Below are positions 1 through 7,255 of a stretch of 15,548 nt of DNA, in pieces. A model generated the notes under the pieces. It searched no databases. It was given only the letters and a program-made list of their open reading frames with translations, and was not told the DNA's origin. Source of the DNA: Deltaproteobacteria bacterium. Lineage in GTDB: Bacteria; Myxococcota_A; UBA796; GCA-2862545. The DNA is taken from positions 1-15,548 of the forward strand of contig JAFDJI010000023.1 in the NCBI GenBank assembly GCA_019307545.1, given 5' to 3'. Numbering within the stretch: the stretch's first letter is position 1; each line of letters starts with the position of its first letter. The position numbers and the translations under genes were made by a program.

Positions 1-1
1 C

Positions 2-2491
2 TCCGAGGCCATGGAGCAGGGCCTGGAAAGCGTCGTGGTGCTCTTGGTGGAGCTCGACGAGACCGGCACCCTGGTCTCGGTAGAGGTGGTCGGCCCAGCC
101 GGCCACGGGTTCGACGAGGCCGCCCTGGAAGCGGTCCGGCAAATGGTCTTCGGCCCTGCCATGACCGAGGAGGGCCCGGTCCCAGTGCTGTTCGAGCTTC
201 CCTACGGGTTCCGCTTCGACGTCGAGGAACCCCCAGATGAGGAGGACGCGCCGCCCCCCCCGGTGAACCTCGACGGCACCGTGATCGAGATGGGCACCCG
301 CCGCCCCGTGCAGAACGCGCGGGTGGTGGTCGACGGCACCGACCTCGAGGCGACCACCGACGAGGAGGGCTGGTTCGAGCTGCGCGGGGTACCGGTCGGG
401 ACCCAGAAGGTACGGGTCCTGCACCCGGGTCACGTGGGCGTGGACGCCGACATCGAGATGGTGGAGGGAGAGGCGGTCACCTGGCGGTTCTGGATGCGCG
501 CGGAAAGCTACCGCGAGAACGAGGCCGTCGCGATCTACCAGGTGGAGAAGGAGGAGGTCACCCGCCGCACCATCACCATCGAGGAGGTCCGCCGCGTCCC
601 TGGGACCTTCGGTGACCCCATCAAGGTGATCCAGACCCTCCCCGGTGCCGCCCGCTCCCCCTTCGGCACCGGGTTCCTGATCATCCGGGGCGCCAACCCC
701 GAAGACAGCGGGGTGTACGTCGATGGCGTCCGCATCCCCATCATCTACCACCTCACCGGCACCACCTCGGTGTTGTCCCCGGAGCTCATCTCCTCGGTGG
801 ACTACCTCCCCGGTGGGTATGGAACGCAGTACGGCCGGTCGATGGGTGGGGTGATCGACGTCCGCACCAAGGACGAGTTCGACGACGCCCGCATCGTGTG
901 GGGGACCGACATCCTGGACTCCCAGCTGTACTTCGAGGGCAACCTCGGCAAGAACAAGCAGCACGGCCTCGCCCTCGGGGTCAGGCGGTCCTACATCGAC
1001 GTGTTCATCCCGCTGTTCACCGACTCCGACTTCACCATCAAGCCCCGCTACTGGGACTACCAGATCAAATGGGTCCCCCGGCTGAAAGGTGACCGGGATC
1101 TGTCGGTGTTCTTCTACGGCTTCGACGACGTCTTGGAGGTGGCGACCCCGGACGACGTGGCCCAGGGCTCGGACCAGGACACCCAGGGGAACCTCCGCAC
1201 CCAGTACGCGAGCCAACGGTTGTTGGTCCGGTACCAACAAGCGCTCTCCGACACGGTCAACCTGGACATCACCCCCAGCATCGGCGTGGACTACAGCGAG
1301 TTGGCCTTGGGGGACGAGTTCGGCCTCTCCAGCTACAACGGCCTCGGCGAGCTGAGGATCGAGCTGCCCTGGGCGCCGGGTCCGGGGTTCACCCTCGTAC
1401 CCGGGTTCGACTTCATCGGCGGGGTGTACACCTTCGAGTTCACCTCCCCCTTCAGCTTCACCGAGGTCCAGGACCCGCTCGCGGAGCGGGAGACCGTGAA
1501 CCTGGACGGCAGCGGCACCGCGTGGAGTCCGGACCTGTACCTCAAGGCGCTCATTCGACCGCTCGCGGACCGGGAGCGGCTGCTCATCACCCCGGGCATC
1601 CGCAGCAGCGCGGTGTACTTCACCTATGGCGGCTCCGTCGTCGGCGTCGGCGAGGACGCCACCTCCAGTTGGACCCGCCTCGCGTTCGATCCACGCATCG
1701 CCACCCGCTTCGAGCTGATCGACGGCTTCACCCTCAAGGCCGCCACCGGGATCTACACCCAGCCCCCCCAGCCCTACGAGTCGATCGGGGTCGGAACCGA
1801 CGTGAAGCTCGGCTACGAGCGCACCTGGAACTCCTCCTTCGGCTTCGAGCACCAGGTTACCCAGGCGGTTCATTGGGACGTGGACGCCTTCTACCGGGAC
1901 ATGGATCGTCTCGTGGTCTTCAACGACGACTGGGAGGGCTACGGCGACGTGAACTTCGTCAACGAGGGGATCGGACGCGCCTACGGGCTGGAGGTCATCG
2001 CCCGCCACGACCCGGTGGGGCGATTCTTTGGTTGGGTGAGCTACACCCTGTCCCACTCCGAGCGAAAGGACCATCCCGGTGACGACTGGTACCTCTTCGA
2101 CCTCGACCAGACCCACATCATGTCCGCCCAGGCCGGCTACACCCTGCCCCACGACTTCGGGATCTCCGGTCAGGTCCAGTTCGTGACCGGCAACCCGGTC
2201 TCGGTCTACGACACCGGGGTGTACGACGTGGACTGGGACGCCTACAACCCGTTCCGCATCGGCGCCTACAACGCCGATCGCCTGCCGCCGTACTTCCAGA
2301 CCAGCCTCCGCTTCGACAAGCTGTTCACCTTCAAGAAGTGGCAGCTGGAGGCCTACGTGGAGTTGCTCAATGCGGTGCGTGGGGTGAACCCGGAGTTCAC
2401 GATCTACAACTACGACTACACCGACTACGCGTACATCCGCGGCATCCCCTTCATCCCCAACATCGGCGTGGAGGCGAAGTTCTGGCCATGA
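2..2491 (+). CDS. TonB-dependent outer-membrane receptor with N-terminal TonB-like domain, 5' partial
   Basis: The reading frame is open to the left edge, so the ATG at 11 is probably internal and the true start lies outside. Residues below are counted from that ATG. Residues 1-72 look like most of a TonB C-terminal domain (VEVVGPAGHGFDEAALEAV, then a phenylalanine-rich strand). A proline linker (about 73-85) follows, then a carboxypeptidase-regulatory-like beta-sandwich (about 86-165: GTVIEMGTRRPVQNARVVVD, TTDEEGWFELRGVPVG). Next comes a TonB plug (about 178-285: IRGANPEDSGVYVDGVRIP, YGRSMGGVIDVRTK) and a barrel of roughly 540 residues rich in alternating aromatic strands, ending IGVEAKFWP. 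The family imports large ligands through the outer membrane using inner-membrane TonB energy; the ligand here is unknown. A TonB-like domain on the receptor itself is the unusual feature. The stop codon overlaps the start of the downstream lipoprotein (ATGA), so the two are probably co-translated. Confidence 0.9.
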   Translation, partial: SEAMEQGLESVVVLLVELDETGTLVSVEVVGPAGHGFDEAALEAVRQMVFGPAMTEEGPVPVLFELPYGFRFDVEEPPDEEDAPPPPVNLDGTVIEMGTRRPVQNARVVVDGTDLEATTDEEGWFELRGVPVGTQKVRVLHPGHVGVDADIEMVEGEAVTWRFWMRAESYRENEAVAIYQVEKEEVTRRTITIEEVRRVPGTFGDPIKVIQTLPGAARSPFGTGFLIIRGANPEDSGVYVDGVRIPIIYHLTGTTSVLSPELISSVDYLPGGYGTQYGRSMGGVIDVRTKDEFDDARIVWGTDILDSQLYFEGNLGKNKQHGLALGVRRSYIDVFIPLFTDSDFTIKPRYWDYQIKWVPRLKGDRDLSVFFYGFDDVLEVATPDDVAQGSDQDTQGNLRTQYASQRLLVRYQQALSDTVNLDITPSIGVDYSELALGDEFGLSSYNGLGELRIELPWAPGPGFTLVPGFDFIGGVYTFEFTSPFSFTEVQDPLAERETVNLDGSGTAWSPDLYLKALIRPLADRERLLITPGIRSSAVYFTYGGSVVGVGEDATSSWTRLAFDPRIATRFELIDGFTLKAATGIYTQPPQPYESIGVGTDVKLGYERTWNSSFGFEHQVTQAVHWDVDAFYRDMDRLVVFNDDWEGYGDVNFVNEGIGRAYGLEVIARHDPVGRFFGWVSYTLSHSERKDHPGDDWYLFDLDQTHIMSAQAGYTLPHDFGISGQVQFVTGNPVSVYDTGVYDVDWDAYNPFRIGAYNADRLPPYFQTSLRFDKLFTFKKWQLEAYVELLNAVRGVNPEFTIYNYDYTDYAYIRGIPFIPNIGVEAKFWP

Positions 2492-3429
2492 GCACCACCA
2501 TCCCCTCCGCCGCCCGCCTGGTGTGCAGGGCCCTTTCCGCTGCAGCCCTCGCCGCGCTGGTCTCTGGATGCGTGATCAACGGGGACAAGTACAAGCGCCC
2601 CCGCGACCTCGAGGACGGCTACGAGGTCAACCGGCTCCGCCTCCTCGCCATCCGACCGGAGCCTCCCGAGGCCGTACCGGGGGAAATGGTCACCTTCGAG
2701 GTGCTCATCGCCGACCCAGACGAGGTGGTGGAGACCGTGATCTGGCTCGCGTGCCCGCTGACGGCCTCGGGGGACTTCGGGTGCAACGTCGACCTGGACG
2801 CCCTCGGCGACGATCCCACCCCCGAGGACCTGGCGGCGGCCGGCGTCATCGGGATCGAGCCCCTCTTCCCACCGCAGTACGTCCCGGACGAGGCGCTACT
2901 CGAGGGACTGGACGACACCGAGGTCCAGGAAGGGGTGAGCGTCATCATCCAGATCCTCGCCTTCCCCGCCGCCGAGCAGGACGCGGAGGAGATCGACTTC
3001 GGCGAGGTCGCGGTCGGTTTCAAGCGCCTGTTGGTCAGCGAGGCGATCACCCCGAACCGCAACCCGGAGGTCGCGGAGTTCCTCGTGGGCGGAGCCGTCA
3101 TCCCGGAAGACGCGATTGTCGCGGTGGAACCTGGGCTGGAGTACACCCTCGGCGTTCGCTTGGAGGCGGACAGCGTGGAGTCGTACCAATACCTGAACAG
3201 TGAGGGGACGATCGAGGATCGGGTGGAGCAGCCCTACGTCACCTGGTACGCGGCCGGCGGGCACGTCTCGGAACCCTGGGGTCTGTACGGGCGCTTCGGA
3301 GACGACCCGCTCCTGGAGGGCCGGTGGATCGCGCCCGAGAACGTGGGCGCGCAGGGGACCTGGTATGGGGTCGTAAGGGATCGTCGCGGAGGCATGGCCT
3401 GGGTCGTACAGGACTGGCTGGTACAATAG
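2488..3429 (+). CDS. Outer-membrane lipoprotein of unknown function, partner of the TonB-dependent receptor
   Basis: This 313-residue protein starts at the ATG overlapping the receptor stop codon. An earlier in-frame start would lie deep inside the receptor gene and lack a signal. Residues 1-27 form a lipoprotein signal peptide with lipobox LVSGC and acylated Cys28. The following residue is Val rather than Asp, which favours outer-membrane sorting. After Cys28 there is a charged linker, then what looks like an Ig-like beta-sandwich (from about residue 50: RLLAIRPEPPEAVPGEMVTF and a W-L-A-C-P strand). A second sandwich-like segment ends in WYGVVRDRRGGMAWVVQDW. Myxococcota encode many lipoproteins with this kind of Ig-like opening and Arg-Asp-x-Arg-Gly-Gly closing motif; I know of no assigned activity. 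Coupling to the receptor suggests a surface or periplasmic partner. Its place just before two barrels and a TPR gene also recalls the position of the lipoprotein GltK in M. xanthus, but I see no sequence reason to use that name. Confidence 0.88.
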   Translation: MSTTIPSAARLVCRALSAAALAALVSGCVINGDKYKRPRDLEDGYEVNRLRLLAIRPEPPEAVPGEMVTFEVLIADPDEVVETVIWLACPLTASGDFGCNVDLDALGDDPTPEDLAAAGVIGIEPLFPPQYVPDEALLEGLDDTEVQEGVSVIIQILAFPAAEQDAEEIDFGEVAVGFKRLLVSEAITPNRNPEVAEFLVGGAVIPEDAIVAVEPGLEYTLGVRLEADSVESYQYLNSEGTIEDRVEQPYVTWYAAGGHVSEPWGLYGRFGDDPLLEGRWIAPENVGAQGTWYGVVRDRRGGMAWVVQDWLVQ

Positions 3430-3513
3430 ATGGCTTCAATCTCCCCGGCGGAGGCCATTTACATCGGTCTGACAAAAACCCGGTAAAGTCCGCGCTGACG
3501 GCCACGGAAGCGC

Positions 3514-3543
3514 TTGACACCCCCCCGAACGGGCGGGTACATG
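3514..3543 (+). promoter_or_regulatory. Candidate sigma70 promoter for the gltB-A-C-D-E run
   Basis: In the 184-bp gap after the lipoprotein gene there is a perfect -35 hexamer TTGACA (3514-3519). After an 18-base spacer comes TACATG (3538-3543) as a modest -10. The spacer holds the palindrome CCCGAACGGG (3524-3533), which could be a small operator. Transcription would begin near 3550, giving a leader of about 60 bases before the ATG at 3614. The rest of the gap (3430-3513) shows nothing convincing: no hairpin followed by a T-run. Assignment is by eye only. Confidence 0.5.
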
Positions 3544-3600
3544 GCCGCTTCGTGTTTTCCGGGCCTGTGCCGTCAAGCAAGTGGCTCAGGTGCGCATCAC

Positions 3601-3605
3601 GGGAG
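3601..3605 (+). promoter_or_regulatory. Ribosome binding site deciding the gltB start
   Basis: GGGAG ends 8 bases before the ATG at 3614. A GTG 33 bases upstream (3581) is in frame but has no such site and would put polar residues ahead of the signal peptide, so the ATG is preferred. Confidence 0.6.
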
Positions 3606-3613
3606 CATCTGGG

Positions 3614-4441
3614 ATGCCCTTCTCCAGGATAGTACGTTCGGCCGCCGCCCTCGGTGTGCTCGGTCTGCTTGGCGGTGCCGCGATGCCCGCCCACGCCGAG
3701 AGTCCGGGTATCGACGCTCTGGACGAGTTCCGCAGCGGCGACCGCAGCCGATCGGCCATCGAGAACCGGTTCTTCCTCAAGGGCGACCGGTTCGAGCTCG
3801 CGCCGATGTTCGGGTACGTGCCGAACAACCCCTTTGCGAAGCGCTTCGTCGGCGGCCTGTTACTCGCCTACCACTTCAACGAGCACTTCGCCGCCGAGGG
3901 GCTCATCGCGTACTCGCCCGACCTCGGCGAGGACGACCTCAAGGGGCTCACCAAGCTGTTGGTCGTCATCGCGCACACCGGACCCGGCGGCAGCGACTTC
4001 CAGCAGCCCCTGGACAAGATCAAGCTGTGGGCGACCTTCGGCGCGGCGTGGACCCCGATCTACGGGAAGATCAACCTCATCGGCGAGACGGTGCTGAACT
4101 TCGACCTGTCCTTCACCGGCAGCCTCGGCGTGATCTCCAAGGTCAACTATTTCGCCCGGTTCGACAACTCCGGGCAAGGCTCTTCGGTGGTGCTGGAGAA
4201 GGCCGGCAACGAGGTCAAGCTCTCGCCGAGCTTGGGCGTCGGCACCAACTTCTTCATCAACCAGACCATCGCGCTGAAGCTCGATGGCCGGTTCACCTTC
4301 TATGTCGACAACAAGCCTCAGTACTGCGAGGGCACCGGCTGCGACCCGGTGACCCAGCAGCGGCTCTACAACAACTTCACCGTCTCCGGCGGCCTGGCCT
4401 TCTTCTTCCCGAGAATGAAGCCCCGCCTGTACGACTTCTGA
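3614..4441 (+). CDS. gltB: Outer-membrane beta-barrel, GltB-like gliding motility protein
   Basis: The 275-residue product begins with a signal peptide (MPFSRIVRS, then a hydrophobic core, cleavage about residue 28 after PAHA). The remainder reads as a small outer-membrane barrel: alternating aromatic and aliphatic strands, a first strand region around ELAPMFGYVPNNPF, AYSPDLG, a central TPIYGKINLIGE strand, and a terminal GGLAFFFPRMKPRLYDF with a C-terminal Phe. The same landmarks (NDPF, YSPDFG, SPIYGK, FFFP) recur in the next gene, so the two are paralogues of the myxobacterial 'outer membrane beta-barrel domain' family that includes GltA, GltB and GltH/CglE. In M. xanthus GltA and GltB form the outer-membrane part of the gliding machinery. 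The B/A assignment is from gene order (barrel-barrel-GltC) and could be reversed. A polar loop 'QYCEGTGCDP' contains two close cysteines that may form a disulfide. The stop shares a base with an upstream possible start of gltA. Confidence 0.8.
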   Translation: MPFSRIVRSAAALGVLGLLGGAAMPAHAESPGIDALDEFRSGDRSRSAIENRFFLKGDRFELAPMFGYVPNNPFAKRFVGGLLLAYHFNEHFAAEGLIAYSPDLGEDDLKGLTKLLVVIAHTGPGGSDFQQPLDKIKLWATFGAAWTPIYGKINLIGETVLNFDLSFTGSLGVISKVNYFARFDNSGQGSSVVLEKAGNEVKLSPSLGVGTNFFINQTIALKLDGRFTFYVDNKPQYCEGTGCDPVTQQRLYNNFTVSGGLAFFFPRMKPRLYDF

Positions 4442-4444
4442 TGC

Positions 4445-4450
4445 GGGGAG
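4445..4450 (+). promoter_or_regulatory. Ribosome binding site deciding the gltA start
   Basis: GGGGAG ends 8 bases before the ATG at 4459, the same spacing as for gltB. The alternative ATG at 4441 overlaps the gltB stop (TGATG) but has no comparable site of its own and adds only MRGVTD before the signal peptide. Confidence 0.55.
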
Positions 4451-4458
4451 TCACCGAC

Positions 4459-5373
4459 ATGCGCTATCTGTGGAAGGCTCCCTGGGTTCGGCTCCTGGCC
4501 GCGGCCGCAGCGGGAGCGGTTCTGCTGGCCAACCCCGCATTCGCCCAGGACGAAGAGGAAGGCGAAGAGGTGGGCGAAGAGGCGGGCGACGAGATTGACC
4601 TCGACGACATCCTGGGCACCGACGACGGGCCAGAGGAGAAACCCGACACCGTTGCGGAAGAGAAGCGGGCCGTCCTCCGCGGCGACATCGACGACACGGC
4701 CGGCACCACTACCGGCGCCTTGGAGATGCCCGAGGAGCGGGAGCGGCGGCTTCGGCCCATCAAGGTGCTCCAGCCCAAGGAGTTCCTGAAGATCGGGCGC
4801 TACGAGGGCACCCCCCACCTGGGCTTCGTGACCAACGACCCCTTCGTCAACCGCTACCTGGTGGGCGCCGAGTTCGTGTACCACGCCACCGAGATCTTCG
4901 GGGTGGGCCTGAGCGCGACGTACTCACCCGACTTCGGCAATGCCGACTACAAGTCCGTCACCCGCCAGCTCATCGATGAGAACCAGGTCAGCCCCGACAT
5001 CTCGAAGATCAACTACTTCGGGAGCATCAACACCCAGTTCTCCCCGATCTACGGCAAGGTGGCCGTGGGTGCTCGGGGCATCGTGATGTTCGACGTCTTC
5101 GGCGTCTTCGGGCTGGGCCTGGTGCACACCTCCGACGACCTGGAAGCCCTGCAGGGTACCGATGACCCCCTCGCATTGGCCACCGCCAACCAGCTCCACC
5201 CGACCAGCAACTTCGGTGGGGGCATCCGGGCGACCTTTGGACCGAACATTGCGGTGAAACTCGAGGGCCGCTCCATGGTCTACATCGAGACCGTCAACTC
5301 GACGACGCTCGAGATGAAGAACAACTTCATGCTACTCGGCGCCGTCTCCTTCTTCTTCCCGGGGATGGAGTGA
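4459..5373 (+). CDS. gltA: Outer-membrane beta-barrel with acidic N-terminal extension, GltA-like
   Basis: The protein has 304 residues from the ATG at 4459, or 310 if translation starts at the overlapping ATG at 4441. A clear signal peptide (MRYLWKAPWVR, alanine-rich core, cleavage after NPAFA) is followed by about 35 strongly acidic residues (EEEGEEVGEEAGDEIDLDDI) and a further polar linker. The barrel starts near residue 100 (LGFVTNDPFVNRYLVGAEFV) and contains YSPDFG and SPIYGK before closing with GAVSFFFPGME. The barrel half is homologous to the preceding gene product, while the acidic tail is private to this paralogue. In M. xanthus GltA and GltB act together in the outer membrane with GltC. 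The acidic segment would lie in the periplasm or at the barrel mouth and might bind cations or a basic partner; that is inference. The stop overlaps the next start (TGATG), indicating coupled translation. Confidence 0.8.
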   Translation: MRYLWKAPWVRLLAAAAAGAVLLANPAFAQDEEEGEEVGEEAGDEIDLDDILGTDDGPEEKPDTVAEEKRAVLRGDIDDTAGTTTGALEMPEERERRLRPIKVLQPKEFLKIGRYEGTPHLGFVTNDPFVNRYLVGAEFVYHATEIFGVGLSATYSPDFGNADYKSVTRQLIDENQVSPDISKINYFGSINTQFSPIYGKVAVGARGIVMFDVFGVFGLGLVHTSDDLEALQGTDDPLALATANQLHPTSNFGGGIRATFGPNIAVKLEGRSMVYIETVNSTTLEMKNNFMLLGAVSFFFPGME

Positions 5374-7232
5374 TGGCCGGAACCACCTTGCGACGTCTCG
5401 GCGCCCGAGCGCTCTTCGCGGCCACCGCCTTCGCGATCGCCCAGCCCGCCTGGGCACTGACATGCGAGGAGATCATCAGCATGGTCGGGTTCAACATCCC
5501 GACCCACATCGTGGTGCAGACCATGGAAGGGTCCGGCACCCGGTTCACCCCCGACGACATCCGATGCCTCGTTGACCAAGGCGCCCCCGACGAGATCGTG
5601 GAGACGGCGAAGACCATGGCCATGGAGGCCGAGCCCGAGCCCGAGCCCACGACCATATACCGTCCAGAGCCCGAGCCCGAGGAGCCGGAGCCCGATTCGC
5701 TCGGCATCCTGGAGCGGGCCGAGGCCCTCGGCACCACCGGCGAAGTCGACGATGTGAGGGAGTTCGACGAGGAGGCGGGTCCCCAGCGACTCGAGGAGCT
5801 GATCCGCCTCTACCGGTCGAAGAAGCTGCTCACTTCGTCCAAGGGCCTCTACGACCTCCTGCAAGACGGCCTCTACCCGGAGCACGAGGCCAAGATCCAG
5901 TACTACCTGGCGAAGTCGCTCTACGACCTCGGCATGTACCACGGCGCCCAGCAGTACTTCATGCAGGTCGTCCGCAAGGGCCCGGGAAACCCCTACTTCA
6001 AGTACGCCCTGCCCAAGTTGGTCGCCATCGCCCAGCTCACCGGGAACGACACCGAGTTGCTCCGGGTTGTCCACAAGATCCCGCCCGAGGCCTTCCCGCG
6101 CCAGGCCAAGAACCACCTGTACTACCTGATGGGCCGCAAGCTCTATGACGCCGATGAGCTTTCGGCTTCCGCCCGCTACTTCCAGCAGATCTCGCCGCGC
6201 TCCGACCTGTTCATGCGCTCGAAGTACTTCGAGGGCGTCATCCACAACGAGCGTGGCAAGCTGAAGAGCGCGGTCAAGGCCTTCCGCGACGTGTACCAGG
6301 CCGACCTCGAGGCACATGACGAGCGTACCCGCCGCGAGCTGCTCGATCTGAAAGAGCTGTCACTCGTCAACATCGCCCGCATCTACTACGGGTTGGAACG
6401 GTTCGAGACATCTGACGAATTCTACAGCTTGGTAGACCGCGAGAGCAGCTACTGGCCCCAGAGCCTGTTCGAGCGTGCGTGGGCCCAGTTCATGATGAAC
6501 GACCTCAACGGGACCCTGGGCCTGATCTTGACCACGAACAGCCCCTACTACCGGGACCACGAGTACCTCCCCGAGGCGACGGTCCTGCGGGCCCTCACGT
6601 TCTTCCAGCTCTGCCAGTACGACGAGGTGGAGGACCTGCTCCTGGACTTCGAGGCGACCTACCGTCCCATGCGCGATGAGATGCGGCACTTCCTCGACCA
6701 GTACACCACCTCGGAAGGCCAGAAGCTCGCAGACCAGGCTTTCGAGACGTACTTCGAGCAGTCCCACGAGGGGTCCGATCTCCGCAGGAGCTTCTTCCTC
6801 CGCCTGCTCCGGAACCGGGACCTGTCGGCCCTTGTCCGACACATGGATCTGATGGACGAGGAGCTGGCGATGATCGATGCCCAGAAGCCGGCGTGGCGCG
6901 ACAGCCTCGGCTCTCAGCTCAAGGAAGTCATCGAGCACGACCGGCGCCGCTACAAGAAACGGGCCGGCCTGACCCTGCTCCATGACATGGCCGATGAGTA
7001 CGCGAACCTCGGCAGGCTGCTCAGTGACTCCGAGATCATCCGGTTCGAGGTCGTCGACGCCCAGCGCCTCGACTACGAGTACAAGATGCAGAACCCGCTC
7101 GTGGAGAGCGATGCCTCGCGGAAGATCGACTATGCCACCTCCGGGAACGTCATCTACTGGCCGTTCAACGGGGAGTTCTGGCGAGACGAGCTTGGCTTCT
7201 ACCACTACGCCGAGACCCCCACCTGCCAGTAG
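5373..7232 (+). CDS. gltC: Periplasmic TPR protein, GltC-like
   Basis: A 619-residue exported protein starting at the ATG within the TGATG junction. The GTG three bases earlier would add one residue only. The signal peptide spans residues 1-28 (cleavage around PAWA). Residues 30-82 form a compact helical module (EEIISMVGFNIPTHIVV, then FTPDDIRCLVDQGAPDEIVE), bracketed by Cys31 and Cys65. A Glu-Pro repeat linker covers 87-107. From about residue 130 on, helical hairpins read as TPR-like units (AKIQYYLAKSLYDLGMYHGA, LYYLMGRKLYDADELSASAR, SLVNIARIYYGLERFETSDE). The C-terminal part is less regular and ends in a hydrophobic segment (NVIYWPFNGEFWRDELGFYH). GltC of M. xanthus is a TPR protein of comparable size encoded beside gltA and gltB, needed with them for gliding. 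Neighbour order and architecture support the name. A general Tol-Pal-like or YbgF-like TPR scaffold is the alternative. Confidence 0.8.
   Translation: MAGTTLRRLGARALFAATAFAIAQPAWALTCEEIISMVGFNIPTHIVVQTMEGSGTRFTPDDIRCLVDQGAPDEIVETAKTMAMEAEPEPEPTTIYRPEPEPEEPEPDSLGILERAEALGTTGEVDDVREFDEEAGPQRLEELIRLYRSKKLLTSSKGLYDLLQDGLYPEHEAKIQYYLAKSLYDLGMYHGAQQYFMQVVRKGPGNPYFKYALPKLVAIAQLTGNDTELLRVVHKIPPEAFPRQAKNHLYYLMGRKLYDADELSASARYFQQISPRSDLFMRSKYFEGVIHNERGKLKSAVKAFRDVYQADLEAHDERTRRELLDLKELSLVNIARIYYGLERFETSDEFYSLVDRESSYWPQSLFERAWAQFMMNDLNGTLGLILTTNSPYYRDHEYLPEATVLRALTFFQLCQYDEVEDLLLDFEATYRPMRDEMRHFLDQYTTSEGQKLADQAFETYFEQSHEGSDLRRSFFLRLLRNRDLSALVRHMDLMDEELAMIDAQKPAWRDSLGSQLKEVIEHDRRRYKKRAGLTLLHDMADEYANLGRLLSDSEIIRFEVVDAQRLDYEYKMQNPLVESDASRKIDYATSGNVIYWPFNGEFWRDELGFYHYAETPTCQ
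5629..5695 (+). repeat. GAGCCC-type hexamer repeats encoding a Glu-Pro linker
   Basis: Imperfect tandem copies of GAGCCC encode alternating Glu and Pro in GltC (residues 87-107), split by a TTIYR segment. Such repeats tend to vary in copy number between strains. At the protein level they form a stiff extended spacer between the N-terminal helical module and the TPR body. Confidence 0.75.
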
Positions 7233-7255
7233 GCAGACCCGGGAGAGATGTCGTG

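Noticed and set aside
11..13. ATG at 11 as the true start of the receptor gene
   Set aside because: It lies inside the TonB-like domain, there is too little upstream sequence to show a ribosome site, no signal peptide follows, and the frame is open to the window edge.
2338..2487. Upstream in-frame start for the lipoprotein gene
   Set aside because: It would overlap the receptor gene by 150 bases and bury the signal peptide; the ATG at 2488 gives a textbook lipoprotein signal.
2488..3429. Naming the lipoprotein GltK (CglC)
   Set aside because: Only its position suggests it; I recall no sequence landmark of GltK in it, and it appears translationally tied to the receptor instead.
3514..4440. 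Open frame running from 3514 through the gltB region into gltA
   Set aside because: Its first part reads Arg/Pro-rich, typical of a shifted GC-rich frame, and it is the shadow of gltB; only the portion from 4459 has a signal peptide and barrel.
7253..7255. GTG start for gltD one codon before the ATG
   Set aside because: It cannot be excluded but changes only one residue; the ATG is the simpler choice.
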